This document shows, piece after piece, positions 35,701 through 43,592 of a DNA stretch of 43,592 bases. The notes under the pieces were generated by a model. That model was not told where the DNA came from, did no database searches, and saw only the letters and a program-made list of their open reading frames with translations. Both the position numbers and the translations under genes were made by a program. This DNA comes from Wenzhouxiangellaceae bacterium. GTDB lineage: Bacteria > Pseudomonadota > Gammaproteobacteria > Xanthomonadales > Wenzhouxiangellaceae. Location of the stretch: the NCBI GenBank assembly GCA_018334995.1, contig JAGXKW010000004.1, positions 1 through 43,592 on the forward strand, given 5' to 3'. Each line of letters opens with the position of its first letter. Positions within the stretch are counted from its first letter, which is position 1.

Positions 35701-36245
35701 TTTTCGGTCTCGCGCCTGCGCTCTTTGTACAGCGAAACGCCTGCAGCCTCCTCGAGGAAACCGCGCAGGTCTTCCGGCCGCGCCTCGACGATCTGCGAGA
35801 TCATGCCCTGCTCGATGATGGCGTAACTTCTGGGGCCCAGACCGGTACCCAGGAAAAGGTCGGTAATGTCCTTGCGCCGGCAACGACTGCCGTTCAGAAA
35901 ATACGCCGACAGGCCATCGCGACTGACCTGGCGACGAACCGAGATCTCGTTGTACCGGGCGTATTCACCGCCAGCCCGTCCGTCGACATTGTCGAACACC
36001 AGCTCCACGCTCGCCGTGGTGACCGGTTTGCGCGCGCTGGATCCGGAAAAGATGACGTCACTCATCGACTCGCCCCGCAGCTGGCGCGCAGAGCTTTCGC
36101 CCATCACCCAGCGCACGGCATCGATGATGTTGGACTTGCCGCAGCCGTTCGGGCCCACCACGCCGAGGAGGTTGGACGGCAGCTTGATGGTGGTCGGTTC
36201 AACGAACGACTTGAAACCGGCCAGCTTTATCGCAGTCAATCGCAT
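32769..36245 (-). CDS. smc: Chromosome segregation ATPase SMC
   Basis: Large SMC ATPase of 1158 residues that compacts and segregates the chromosome with ScpA and ScpB, which are encoded 2 kb away on the other strand. Head half 1 (about 1-165) has the Walker A GPNGCGKSN, followed by the IDAVRWVMGE helix. Two coiled-coil arms (about 170-500 and 650-1000, rich in Glu/Gln/Arg/Leu) flank the hinge (about 510-640). Head half 2 has the signature LLSGGEKALTAVAFVFS and Walker B PFCLLDEVDAPLDD. The presence of Smc rather than MukB fits a Xanthomonas/Pseudomonas-like lineage. It is first in smc-zipA-ligA. Confidence 0.97.
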   Translation of the reverse strand: MRLTAIKLAGFKSFVEPTTIKLPSNLLGVVGPNGCGKSNIIDAVRWVMGESSARQLRGESMSDVIFSGSSARKPVTTASVELVFDNVDGRAGGEYARYNEISVRRQVSRDGLSAYFLNGSRCRRKDITDLFLGTGLGPRSYAIIEQGMISQIVEARPEDLRGFLEEAAGVSLYKERRRETENRIRHTRENLERLADLREEVTKQLGKLQRQAKAAERYRKLKTRYRQEEARLNALRWRHAQAQLDAQSRAMAETETRVEQAVAVQREAEKSLETLREKQHKASEKTASVQAELYEVAGEIARLEQSIEHQQDVLKRQQSEFTEVESQINELQQHLVLDRTQVEDVTARIAELEPALATVRDEEQQARQELEQAEKGLSEHTEAYRECRDEGSKLRQQVELVKLRIEHLDERMNQAAQRLQRLRSDQGDARSRLDEESRQTREELETAEEQLAKAREEFAAGRDRVAETRAGIDALRAEIDADNDRKREIRGRLESLFVLNQPHEPDQRMVDWLSRQGLDESPGLLQSLDVDPAWQKAVETVLDSWLSARVVDDDLPGNLPAGGEIGLISSHGGAPAPGTLAEKVSGAGALTRLLNTVFCSDGETDAFSRIPGLEDHQSVIAPDGLWLGRGWLWRRGRDDRESEGKLARQQQIRELEQELAELDSAITERQRQMESLGATLEDRSGQLEQSRAEVQKLQSRVAELAGLKAGQDNRREALDRQQNALEEEQKSLSERQRQDEEGLGKARREMQASLEELERADARERDLLEQRNRQQELREQCRETYRKLRDKREERALKMESSRASLDSLKQAIERMDTQIGQLQGRYVELSEALAQGDNPVREQQAERDRLLNRRLEVEERLKAARAELDTLEQQWREHDRKRQQAAADAEQIRQQQSENRVHLRELEIEAERFAGRVAELEGDLDTLAAELPDDAEAQAWVDELGQLEEKIRRLEPVNLAAIQEAEQEAERKDYLDRQHADLIEALDTLESAIARIDKTTRTRYKDTFERVNKNMETLFPRLFGGGHAHLEMVGDDWLTAGAAIMARPPGKRISRIHLLSGGEKALTAVAFVFSIFNLNPAPFCLLDEVDAPLDDANVSRFSELVREMSDRVQFLFVTHNKITMEVAHQMLGVTMREPGISRLVSVDLEKAVEMAAS

Positions 36246-36366
36246 TGAGGGGGTCGAGGCTCCGCTTGGTTGATGAACGCGCTCATGGGCAGGTCGATGT
36301 CCACGATCACGAACGATGACTTATTCTAGATGAAAGATCATCTCAGACACCTACAGGAAGTGCCTT

Positions 36367-36756
36367 ATGTCCTCCCGACCCAGCCGGGATCTGGAAGTGT
36401 TTTCCAACCCGCAAACCGCCGTGGATTATACCATTCACATCCGGATTCCCGAGTTTACCTGCTTGTGCCCGAAGACCGGCCAGCCCGATTTCGGCGAGCT
36501 CCGGATCGCCTACGTGCCGGACGAATTCTGCGTCGAGCTGAAGTCGCTCAAACTCTATACCTGGTCGTTTCGCGACCAGGGCGCATTCCACGAAGCCGTC
36601 ACGAACGAGATCCTGACCGATCTCGTCGCGGCCACGCGGCCCCGATTCATGCGGCTGACGGCCGAATTCAACGTGCGCGGCGGCATATTCACCACGGTGG
36701 TCGCCGAGCATCGGGCCGACGACTGGCAGCCGCCCCAGCCGGTCCAGTTGCCCTGA
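36367..36756 (+). CDS. queF: NADPH-dependent 7-cyano-7-deazaguanine reductase QueF, single-domain type
   Basis: Reduces the nitrile of preQ0 to the amine preQ1, the step after QueC in queuosine synthesis. A 129-residue short-type enzyme. The catalytic cysteine is C34 in [14 protein letters not shown] (D41 is the partner acid), and the QueF motif [20 protein letters not shown] supplies NADPH-binding residues. AGGAAG lies 7 bases before the ATG. It is divergent from smc, with a 121-base intergenic region, and convergent with the PpiC-like gene. Confidence 0.95.
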   Translation: MSSRPSRDLEVFSNPQTAVDYTIHIRIPEFTCLCPKTGQPDFGELRIAYVPDEFCVELKSLKLYTWSFRDQGAFHEAVTNEILTDLVAATRPRFMRLTAEFNVRGGIFTTVVAEHRADDWQPPQPVQLP

Positions 36757-36777
36757 ATCAGCGAGTCCCGCAAACTC

Positions 36778-37629
36778 TCAGGAGCCGTCTGCAGGGGCCT
36801 GTTCGACCGGCAGCATCGGGGTGATCTCGGCACGTTCGTAGGTGCGTTCGATCATCTCCTGGGTCCGCTCACGGGTCTGCGTTCTGCGTATGCCCTCGCG
36901 CACGTCCTCGAGGGCGGGCGGATTCAGCGCATCGATTTCAGCGACCCGCACGACCAGCCATTGATCCTGGTAGGGCAGGAGCGAGTCGACCACGTTTCCG
37001 GCTTCGGTCTCGCCCAGGATTTCGGCGAAATCACCGGGCACCTGACTGGCGTCCACCCAGTCGGTCCGACGCGCGACGCGGCCTTCGGCATCGGCCTGCT
37101 GCAGGGCCGCCTGAAACGTCACCGACTCTTCGCGCAGCGAATCCAGCCGGGTCAGCGCGTCGGCCTGCGTTTCGAATTCGATCGTTTCCAGCCGGTAGCG
37201 CCGATCTCCGGCGCGCTCGACCTGCGCCTGGTACACCGAGCGAATGTCCTCGTCGGAAACCGGGTTTTCCTGCTGGAAGTGCTCCAGGTAGCGCACGTAC
37301 TGCACCTCGATATCCTTGACCATGCGCTCTGCACGCACCCGCTTGCGGGTCGAGACGTTTTCCTCGACCGCGCGATTGGCCACCGCGCGCAAGCGAATAA
37401 GCTCGTCGAGCAGTTCGCGCATTTCGTCGTTGTCTTCTTCCTCGACGCCGCGGACTTCCATCAGGAATTCGAGCATCGGCAGCGTGACCGGTTTGCCGTC
37501 GACCTCCACCAGCACCACGTCGTCCTCGGCCATCAGCGCCCGAACGACGTCACGATGATCGTCGCCGGCGTCTCCGCAGCCGGAAATAAGCAAAGCCGAA
37601 ACCATCATAATCAACAATTTGTCAAGCAT
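36778..37629 (-). CDS. PpiC-like peptidyl-prolyl isomerase/chaperone lipoprotein
   Basis: A 283-residue predicted lipoprotein. The signal MLDKLLIMMVSALLIS ends at GC (lipobox LISGC). An N-terminal SurA-like helical region (about 20-135) is followed by a parvulin-like domain (RYRLETIEFETQADA to QWLVVRVAEI). The catalytic histidines of parvulins are not in their usual places: the entry strand reads LETIEFET where HILI is common, and QWLVVRV replaces GWHIIKV. It may therefore be a chaperone without isomerase activity. ATG 37629 is chosen, with ATG 37641 and TTG 37647 as alternatives. The start overlaps bolA by 8 bases, so it is coupled to bolA. Confidence 0.78.
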   Translation of the reverse strand: MLDKLLIMMVSALLISGCGDAGDDHRDVVRALMAEDDVVLVEVDGKPVTLPMLEFLMEVRGVEEEDNDEMRELLDELIRLRAVANRAVEENVSTRKRVRAERMVKDIEVQYVRYLEHFQQENPVSDEDIRSVYQAQVERAGDRRYRLETIEFETQADALTRLDSLREESVTFQAALQQADAEGRVARRTDWVDASQVPGDFAEILGETEAGNVVDSLLPYQDQWLVVRVAEIDALNPPALEDVREGIRRTQTRERTQEMIERTYERAEITPMLPVEQAPADGS

Positions 37630-37891
37630 TCCCGGAATCATCCTCAATTGCCAAGGCGTGTATGTCAGTTTCCATCATGTCGCCCATCGCCTGGTAGATC
37701 ATGCGGTGCCTGGCCAGGCGGGAACGGCCGGCGAAGCATGACGCCTCGATCCGTATCCTGAAGTGGCCACGCCCGTCCTGCGCGCCGGCATGACCGACAT
37801 GCAGGTGCGATTCATCGATGACCTCGAGCGCTTCAGGGGCCAGTGCGCGCTCGAGAAGCGCCCGGATCCGCCCGACCCGTTCCTCGGTCAC
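37622..37891 (-). CDS. BolA family protein
   Basis: An 89-residue BolA-type protein. Members pair with monothiol glutaredoxins to bind iron-sulfur clusters, and some act in morphology and stress. Visible signatures: DESHLHVGH, GHFRIRIEASCFAGRSRLARHRMIYQAMG (in two parts), and the C-terminal DIHALAI. The start is GTG, overlapping the stop of the upstream yciI gene as GTGA. The order yciI-bolA-ppiC is found together in related gammaproteobacteria. Confidence 0.9.
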   Translation of the reverse strand: MTEERVGRIRALLERALAPEALEVIDESHLHVGHAGAQDGRGHFRIRIEASCFAGRSRLARHRMIYQAMGDMMETDIHALAIEDDSGNA

Positions 37892-38187
37892 GGCATCACC
37901 TGCTTGAACGGACTGACTTCAACCGAAACCCACGCGCCCGACGCCAGGTAGGGATCGGCCCGGGCCCATTCCTCGGCGGCGACCAGCGACTCGAATTCGG
38001 CCACGACCAGGGATCCGGAAAATCCGGCCGGGCCCGGATCGTCGGCATCGATCGCCGGCATCGGGCCGGCCACGACCAGCCGGCCATCGTCGACAAGCGC
38101 GCCAATGCGTGCAACATGGGCATCGCGCGCGGCCGCTCTGTCGGCGAGAGAGTCTTCCGCGTCGCGGCCAACGATCATGTAGAGCAT
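37888..38187 (-). CDS. YciI family protein
   Basis: A 99-residue YCII-related protein with a dimeric ferredoxin-like fold. It begins MLYMIVGRDAEDSLADRAAARDAH and has the family His of that last segment, the GRLVVAGPMP turn, and the C-terminal ADPYLASGAWVSVEVSPFKQV. The biochemical role of this family is not settled. It overlaps bolA by 4 bases, so it forms the head of a three-gene unit (yciI, bolA, ppiC-like). It is divergent from scpA. Confidence 0.9.
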   Translation of the reverse strand: MLYMIVGRDAEDSLADRAAARDAHVARIGALVDDGRLVVAGPMPAIDADDPGPAGFSGSLVVAEFESLVAAEEWARADPYLASGAWVSVEVSPFKQVMP

Positions 38188-38262
38188 TCGGAAATTCCGT
38201 ATTTCGGGACAATCGACCGACAGTATATCCAGCGTGAATGCGGCCTGCTAAACTCACTGGCG

Positions 38263-39105
38263 ATGAGTGAGTCCCCGGAACCGATCCAGAAACAGTCCGA
38301 AATGGCGCTCGCGACCGTGCGCGGCGAGCCGCTGTTGAAGCTGCCCGACGACCTGTATATCCCGCCCGATGCGCTGGAAGTGTTTCTCGACGCGTTCGAG
38401 GGGCCGCTGGATCTCCTGCTGTACCTGATTCGACGCCAGAACCTGGACATTCTCGACATTCCCATCGCCGAGATCACGCGCCAATACACCGGCTACATCG
38501 AGATGATGCAGGGTCTCAGGCTGGAGCTGGCGGCGGAATACCTGGTCATGGCCGCGATCCTCGCCGAGATCAAGTCGCGCATGTTGCTGCCCCGGCCCGA
38601 ACCGGAGGCGGACGAAGACGAAGGCGATCCCCGCGCCGAACTCATCCGCCGGCTGCAGGAGTACGAACGCTTCAAACAGGCGGCCGAAGACCTCGACGCC
38701 CTGCCCCGACTGGAACGGGATGTCGCGGTCGCCAACGCCGGCGTGGCCGAGCAGCGCCAGGTCCAGCTGCCGCCGGAGGTCGATCTGCGCGAGGTGCTGC
38801 TGGCGCTCAAGGACGTCATGGCGCGGGCCGAGCTGTTCGCCCAGCACCATATCCAGGGCGAACCCTTGAGCGTACGCGAACGCATGACCCGAATCGTCCA
38901 GACCCTGAAGGGCAAGGAGTTCGTCGAGTTCGAGCAACTGTTCGATCTCGAAGAAGGACGAAAGGGCGCCGTGGTGACGTTCCTGGCGCTGCTCGAACTG
39001 TTGCGCGAACACATGGTGGACCTGGTGCAGCAGGAACTCTTCGGCAGCATCTACCTGCGTGCGCCTGGCGCGAAAGAATCCTTTTCGCCAAGCGTTCAGC
39101 AATGA
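38263..39105 (+). CDS. scpA: Segregation and condensation protein A (kleisin ScpA)
   Basis: Kleisin subunit that bridges SMC heads. From ATG 38263 it has 280 residues. The core kleisin motif FEGPLDLLLYLIRRQNLDILDIPIAEI (in two parts) and YLVMAAILAEIKSRMLLP are unmistakable. The C-terminal winged helix (KGAVVTFLALLELLREHMVDLVQQELFGSIYL) binds the SMC head. The reading frame stays open upstream of 38263, but that part is the complement of yciI. It precedes scpB by 75 bases. Confidence 0.95.
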   Translation: MSESPEPIQKQSEMALATVRGEPLLKLPDDLYIPPDALEVFLDAFEGPLDLLLYLIRRQNLDILDIPIAEITRQYTGYIEMMQGLRLELAAEYLVMAAILAEIKSRMLLPRPEPEADEDEGDPRAELIRRLQEYERFKQAAEDLDALPRLERDVAVANAGVAEQRQVQLPPEVDLREVLLALKDVMARAELFAQHHIQGEPLSVRERMTRIVQTLKGKEFVEFEQLFDLEEGRKGAVVTFLALLELLREHMVDLVQQELFGSIYLRAPGAKESFSPSVQQ

Positions 39106-39180
39106 TTCCGGATTGTTCATGATCCAACCGACGGTGGTGCATGAACGAACGGAGACAAACCCAAGACAATCTGGAATTCG

Positions 39181-39960
39181 ATGGAATCGGAAAAACTCAA
39201 GATCTGGCTCGAGGGTGCACTGCTTGCAGCTGGCCAGCCGCTGACCCTGAATCAACTCAACAGCCTGTTCGACGAAGACGAGCAGCCCGGGCATGGCGCG
39301 ATCCGCGAGGCTCTGGCGCTGCTGGATGCTGAACTGGCCGAGCGCGCGGTCGAACTGGTGGAAGTCGGCGGTGGCTATCGGCTCCAGATTCGCCGGGAGC
39401 TGATGCCGGTGGTGTCACGATTGTGGGCCGAAAAGCCGCCGCGCTATTCGCGCGCATTGCTCGAGACCCTGGCGATCATCGCCTACCGCCAGCCGATCAC
39501 GCGCGGCGAAATCGAGCAGATCCGCGGGGTCTCGCTCAGCGCCAATATACTCAAGACGCTGCAGGAGCGCGAGTGGATCAAGGTGGTCGGCCATCGCGAC
39601 ATTCCGGGCAAGCCCGAACTGCTGGGCACGACCAAGACATTTCTCGACTATTTCGGCCTCAAGGGCCTGGACGATCTGCCGACGCTGGCCGAAATACGCG
39701 ACCTGGACAATATCGAGCCGGAACTCGATCTCGACGACCCCGACAAACCGCAGGCGGCCAACGATGACCGACACGACCAGCAAGAATCAGCGCAAATCGA
39801 AAACGCGCAGCGGCAAGCCGACGCGGAAAACGGCGCCCCGGCCAACGGCGACGACGAAGCCGCGCCGGAATCCGAACGGCACGAAGCCGAAGTCACGCAA
39901 AGCGGAGAATCGGGGCAGCCGGAACCGGAGGCGAAGCCCGCGCCAGGCAACCGCAACTGA
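39181..39960 (+). CDS. scpB: Segregation and condensation protein B (ScpB)
   Basis: Dimeric winged-helix partner of ScpA and SMC. A 259-residue protein. Two winged-helix domains are seen, with LKIWLEGALLAAGQPLTLNQL at the start and YSRALLETLAIIAYRQPITRGEIEQIRGV as the diagnostic second helix; GHRDIPGKPELLGTTKTFLDYFGL is the family-specific end. About 65 residues after this form an acidic disordered tail, roughly a quarter Asp/Glu. This tail is encoded by the same bases as the start of rluB in another frame (39764-39960). GGAA lies 5 bases before the start codon. Confidence 0.95.
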   Translation: MESEKLKIWLEGALLAAGQPLTLNQLNSLFDEDEQPGHGAIREALALLDAELAERAVELVEVGGGYRLQIRRELMPVVSRLWAEKPPRYSRALLETLAIIAYRQPITRGEIEQIRGVSLSANILKTLQEREWIKVVGHRDIPGKPELLGTTKTFLDYFGLKGLDDLPTLAEIRDLDNIEPELDLDDPDKPQAANDDRHDQQESAQIENAQRQADAENGAPANGDDEAAPESERHEAEVTQSGESGQPEPEAKPAPGNRN

Positions 39961-40753
39961 CGATCGCGCCACGGCGCCAGCCGCCGGCGCGGAACGCCTG
40001 CAGAAGGTGCTTTCGCGTGCCGGGCTCGGTGCCCGCCGCAAGATCGAGGCCCATATCGAGGCCGGGCGCGTTCGAATCAACGGCACGACCGCTACCCTGG
40101 GGCAGCGTACGGCGGTGGGCGACCGCATACGATTCCGGGATACCGAACATGAGGTCGTCGGCGAACGCAAGTCGCACCGGAGCATCATCTACCACAAGCC
40201 CGAAGGCGAACTGACCACCCGCAACGATCCCGCAGGCCGGCGCACCGTATTCGATCACCTGCCGGCCGTCAGCGACGGCCGCTGGATCGCCATCGGACGA
40301 CTCGACATCAACACTGCCGGGCTGCTGGTGCTTACCACGGACGGCGAACTCGCCAACCGGATGATGCACCCGTCGGGCAAGGTCGATCGCGAATATCTGT
40401 GCCGCATTCGCGGCGAGGTCTCGGATGCCGATCTCGAGCGCCTGCTGAACGGCGTCGACCTGGCGGACGGCAAGGCCTGTTTCACCGACCTGGTGATCGG
40501 CGAACACACTTCCGGCCACACCTGGTACACCGTGACCATCATGGAAGGCCGCAACCGGGAAGTCCGCCGGCTGTGGGAAGCCGTCGGCGCCCAGGTTGCC
40601 CGCCTCAAGCGCGTGCGCTTCGGGCCCGTCTTCCTGCCGGCGAAACTCAGGCCCGGGCATTTCGAGCTGCTTTCGACCAGGGATCACCGCATCCTTCGCG
40701 AGGACGTGGGCCTGAAACCGACCCCGGTGGAACTTACGCTCAAGCGCGCATAG
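39764..40753 (+). CDS. rluB: 23S rRNA pseudouridine synthase RluB
   Basis: Makes the pseudouridine at position 2605 (E. coli numbering) of 23S rRNA. After a basic N-terminal extension of about 75 residues (about one third Lys/Arg in the first 65) come the S4 domain (ERLQKVLSRAGLGARRKIEAH) and the catalytic domain with GRLDINTAGLL (catalytic Asp) and EGRNREVRRLWEAVG. Between ATG 39764 and the S4 domain the frame has no Met, Val or Leu codon. No later ATG, GTG or TTG start exists, so translation must begin within scpB. AGGCGG lies 6 bases before the ATG. The overlap with scpB is 197 bases. Confidence 0.93.
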   Translation: MTDTTSKNQRKSKTRSGKPTRKTAPRPTATTKPRRNPNGTKPKSRKAENRGSRNRRRSPRQATATDDRATAPAAGAERLQKVLSRAGLGARRKIEAHIEAGRVRINGTTATLGQRTAVGDRIRFRDTEHEVVGERKSHRSIIYHKPEGELTTRNDPAGRRTVFDHLPAVSDGRWIAIGRLDINTAGLLVLTTDGELANRMMHPSGKVDREYLCRIRGEVSDADLERLLNGVDLADGKACFTDLVIGEHTSGHTWYTVTIMEGRNREVRRLWEAVGAQVARLKRVRFGPVFLPAKLRPGHFELLSTRDHRILREDVGLKPTPVELTLKRA

Positions 40754-40777
40754 CAAACGCGCGTCGAGAACACACCC

Positions 40778-40800
40778 TTGCCGAGGCATACAGTCGGCAA
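40778..40800. terminator. Small hairpin between convergent rluB and hpnB
   Basis: A 7-bp inverted repeat (TTGCCGA at 40778-40784, TCGGCAA at 40794-40800) with a 9-base loop lies in the 76-base gap between the two convergent genes. There is no clear T-run, so termination is only suggested by position. Confidence 0.3.
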
Positions 40801-40829
40801 ATGCCCTTCAACCAACGCCGCACAACGCG

Positions 40830-41945
40830 CTAGCGCTCGTATCTGCGGCCCTTCCAGCCGGCGCCGCGGCCGAAGTGATGACGGGCGGCCGAATCCAGGG
40901 TCGCAAACAGGAACAGCATCGCCGACAGCGGGAGCGCAAGCGCCCAGCGCAGGCCAAGGCCGCTGAAACGAACCTGCGGTGCATAGTTCAGCGCCATCAG
41001 CAGCCAGCCGGCGGTCCCGGCGCCCGCTAGCAGCGGATCGCCGCTGACGATACCGTCCAGGAACGCAATCGGCGGCACGCCGAACATCACGAGCACCGCG
41101 GCCGCAACGACAGTCAGCAGCATGGACGAGTATCCCAGCTGGGTATAAGCCGTGCGGCGTATGGTTTCCAGGATCGAGGCCAGGTCCGGATGCCGGCGCA
41201 TGCTCTGCACGCCGTGGCTGAGCCCCAGCCAGATACTGCCGCCGGCGTCACGGATTCGGGCCGCCAGTTCGCAGTCATCGATCAGCGCGTTCTTCCAGGC
41301 CTCGAAGCCGCCGGCGTCGAGCAGTTTCTGGCGCCTGAGCAGCACACAGCCGCCCGCGGCGGCCGCAAAAGGCCGATCGTCTCGATTGACCCAGGCGAAT
41401 GGATAAAGCTGCCTGAAAAACCAGACGAACGCCGGCAGCATCAGCTTCTCCGGCCAGCTCGACGCCGGAAGCGTCGCCATGATGGAAACCAGGTCGAGGC
41501 GCTCGTCTTCCAGCTTGCGCGACAATGCCGGCGCCATCCCCGGCATCAAGCGAATATCGGCGTCCAGCAACAACAGCAACGGCGTTTCGACGTGCGCCAG
41601 CCCCTGCTGCTGCGCCCAGAGCTTGCCGGACCAGCCCGGTGGCGTCGCCTTGCCGCGAATCACACGGGTTTCGGGCACCGATGCAGCGATCGACGCGGTA
41701 TCGTCGGCGGATTGATCGTCGACCACGACGACCCGCGCAATCCCGGGCTGGGCCCGGACCGCTTGCAGCGTGTCGCGAATGGTTGCCGCTTCGTTGCGCG
41801 CGGGGATCAGCGCGGTGATCGGTGGCCCTCGGCCATCGCCGCCATGCGGGACCGGCTCGATTCGTTCGCGCGTGCTCCAGGGCCGCCACGGCAGCAGCAG
41901 CGCGACCAGCCACAGGATGGCCGCGCCGAGCGCAAGCGCGGCCAC
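40830..41945 (-). CDS. hpnB: Hopanoid-associated glycosyltransferase, HpnB type
   Basis: Family 2 glycosyltransferase of 371 residues, membrane-bound. An N-terminal hydrophobic segment (VAALALGAAILWLVALLLPW) precedes the catalytic domain: TALIPARNEAATI, VVDDQSADDT, and LLLLLDADIRLMPG with the DxD-type metal site. DDCELAARIRDAGG resembles the acceptor-side motif. The C-terminal third has three or four hydrophobic helices. The name rests on overall similarity and on the neighbour hpnH. The start is GTG at 41945, with AGGA 10 bases upstream and 5 bases after the hpnH stop, so the genes are cotranscribed. The upstream open frame is the complement of hpnH in another frame. Confidence 0.82.
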   Translation of the reverse strand: MAALALGAAILWLVALLLPWRPWSTRERIEPVPHGGDGRGPPITALIPARNEAATIRDTLQAVRAQPGIARVVVVDDQSADDTASIAASVPETRVIRGKATPPGWSGKLWAQQQGLAHVETPLLLLLDADIRLMPGMAPALSRKLEDERLDLVSIMATLPASSWPEKLMLPAFVWFFRQLYPFAWVNRDDRPFAAAAGGCVLLRRQKLLDAGGFEAWKNALIDDCELAARIRDAGGSIWLGLSHGVQSMRRHPDLASILETIRRTAYTQLGYSSMLLTVVAAAVLVMFGVPPIAFLDGIVSGDPLLAGAGTAGWLLMALNYAPQVRFSGLGLRWALALPLSAMLFLFATLDSAARHHFGRGAGWKGRRYER

Positions 41946-41950
41946 GAGTG

Positions 41951-43051
<1,101 letters not shown>

Positions 43052-43172
43052 GGTCTCTCCAGATTGGTGTTGGATTGATCGGTTGCTGCCGGGCATTCTG
43101 CACCCGGCGTCATCTCTCGTGACTGGACCGCGCCGCGCCGCGCCATATTGCACGAAGCCCGAACAGGCCGAA

Positions 43173-43592
43173 TCACGCGCGGGCGGCCTCCAGCTTCAGT
43201 TTCCGGATCCGGTCCGGACATCTTTCCATCAACGCTTCCCATTCCATCTTGAACCAGGGCGTGTAAAGATCGGGCGACTCCGACAGTTCACGCGTGACCT
43301 CGTCGATCGGCACCCACTTCCAGTCGGCGATTTCTTCCGGGTGCACGCTGACGACTCCGCCGGCCGCACCGATATAGACATGGCAAAACTCGTGCTCGGC
43401 GCCGACGTCGTCGAAATCAGCCTGATAGATGAACTTGTAGACGAATTCCAGCGGCGCATCCAGCCCCAGCTCTTCGCGCAGACGGCGGTGCAGCGCCTGT
43501 TCCATGCGCTCTCCGCGCCTGGGATGAGAGCAACAACTGTTGGACCAGTAAAGCGGCCACAGGGGCTTGCTCGCGCTTCGCTGCTGCAGCAA
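43173..43592 (-). CDS. idi: Isopentenyl-diphosphate delta-isomerase, type I (NUDIX), 5' part beyond the window
   Basis: The C-terminal 139 or so residues of a type I IDI, which interconverts IPP and DMAPP, the universal isoprenoid precursors. Family signatures: LQQRSASKPLWPLYWSNSCC with the catalytic Cys, SHPRRGERMEQALHRRLREELG (in two parts) as the Nudix-like metal-binding box, and the late WKWVPIDEV and YTPWFKMEWE segments. The frame is open to the window edge and the N-terminus lies past 43592. With hpnH and hpnB next to it on the same strand (122 bases away), a role in supplying hopanoid precursors is likely but inferred. Confidence 0.9.
   Translation of the reverse strand: MLQQRSASKPLWPLYWSNSCCSHPRRGERMEQALHRRLREELGLDAPLEFVYKFIYQADFDDVGAEHEFCHVYIGAAGGVVSVHPEEIADWKWVPIDEVTRELSESPDLYTPWFKMEWEALMERCPDRIRKLKLEAARA

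Noticed and set aside
36246-36366. PreQ1 riboswitch before queF
   Set aside because: The 121-base region shows no recognisable preQ1-I aptamer hairpin plus A-rich tail. The Shine-Dalgarno is simply exposed.

Overview
The window reads as a GC-rich gammaproteobacterial chromosome segment, most likely from the Lysobacterales/Chromatiales side of the class and possibly Wenzhouxiangella-like. Support for this: a zipA gene (gammaproteobacterial divisome) in the order smc-zipA-ligA, the divergent bamD / rluD-pgeF pair, pyrG-kdsA-eno, scpA-scpB-rluB, and a secreted protein ending in a DGFE-type tail. The taxonomic placement is inference. Coding density is high and most of the 36 genes called are housekeeping genes. 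I see no rRNA, tRNA, CRISPR array, prophage or insertion sequence.

Layout. 1-7.4 kb: RhlE helicase; a GAF protein with a degenerate GGDEF domain; a formaldehyde detoxification pair (frmA, S-formylglutathione hydrolase); then ZIP transporter, O-methyltransferase, SYLF lipoprotein and uracil-DNA-glycosylase-like protein, all on the minus strand. 7.5-11.4 kb: a catalase-peroxidase with an export signal and a strong terminator, a radical SAM protein, and a divergent thiamine-binding-fold protein. 11.5-18.2 kb: clpB behind a clear sigma-32-type promoter, a palindromic intergenic element, a secreted protein of unknown function, and a KefB-type antiporter overlapping it. 18.2-22.2 kb: eno, a long-armed hairpin repeat that forms the 3' end of kdsA, then kdsA and pyrG. 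22.3-25.9 kb: an FHA membrane protein, a transmembrane Ser/Thr kinase with a HAMP-like region, and a LysM lipoprotein. 26-36.3 kb: pgeF, rluD, bamD, queC, usp, ligA, zipA, smc. 36.3-40.8 kb: queF, a PpiC-like lipoprotein, bolA, yciI, scpA, scpB, rluB. 40.8 kb to the end: hpnB, hpnH and a partial type I isopentenyl-diphosphate isomerase, which points to hopanoid/isoprenoid metabolism.

How the genes work together. Chromosome organisation and division are represented by Smc with ScpA/ScpB, ZipA and LigA. Queuosine synthesis is represented by QueC and QueF in two separate places. Envelope functions are BamD, PgeF, KdsA and hopanoid tailoring. Oxidative, aldehyde and heat stress are covered by KatG, FrmA/FGH and ClpB.

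I did not find a clearly new multi-gene system. The most unusual signals are: a 197-base stretch read in two frames as an acidic ScpB tail and a basic RluB head; a near-perfect 32-base-arm hairpin repeat that supplies the last residues and stop codon of KdsA, with a second hairpin element upstream of clpB; a GAF-GGDEF protein that lost its catalytic residues but kept the RxxD inhibitory-site motif; a transmembrane kinase/FHA/LysM signalling neighbourhood; and an unrecognised secreted protein coupled to a cation antiporter.
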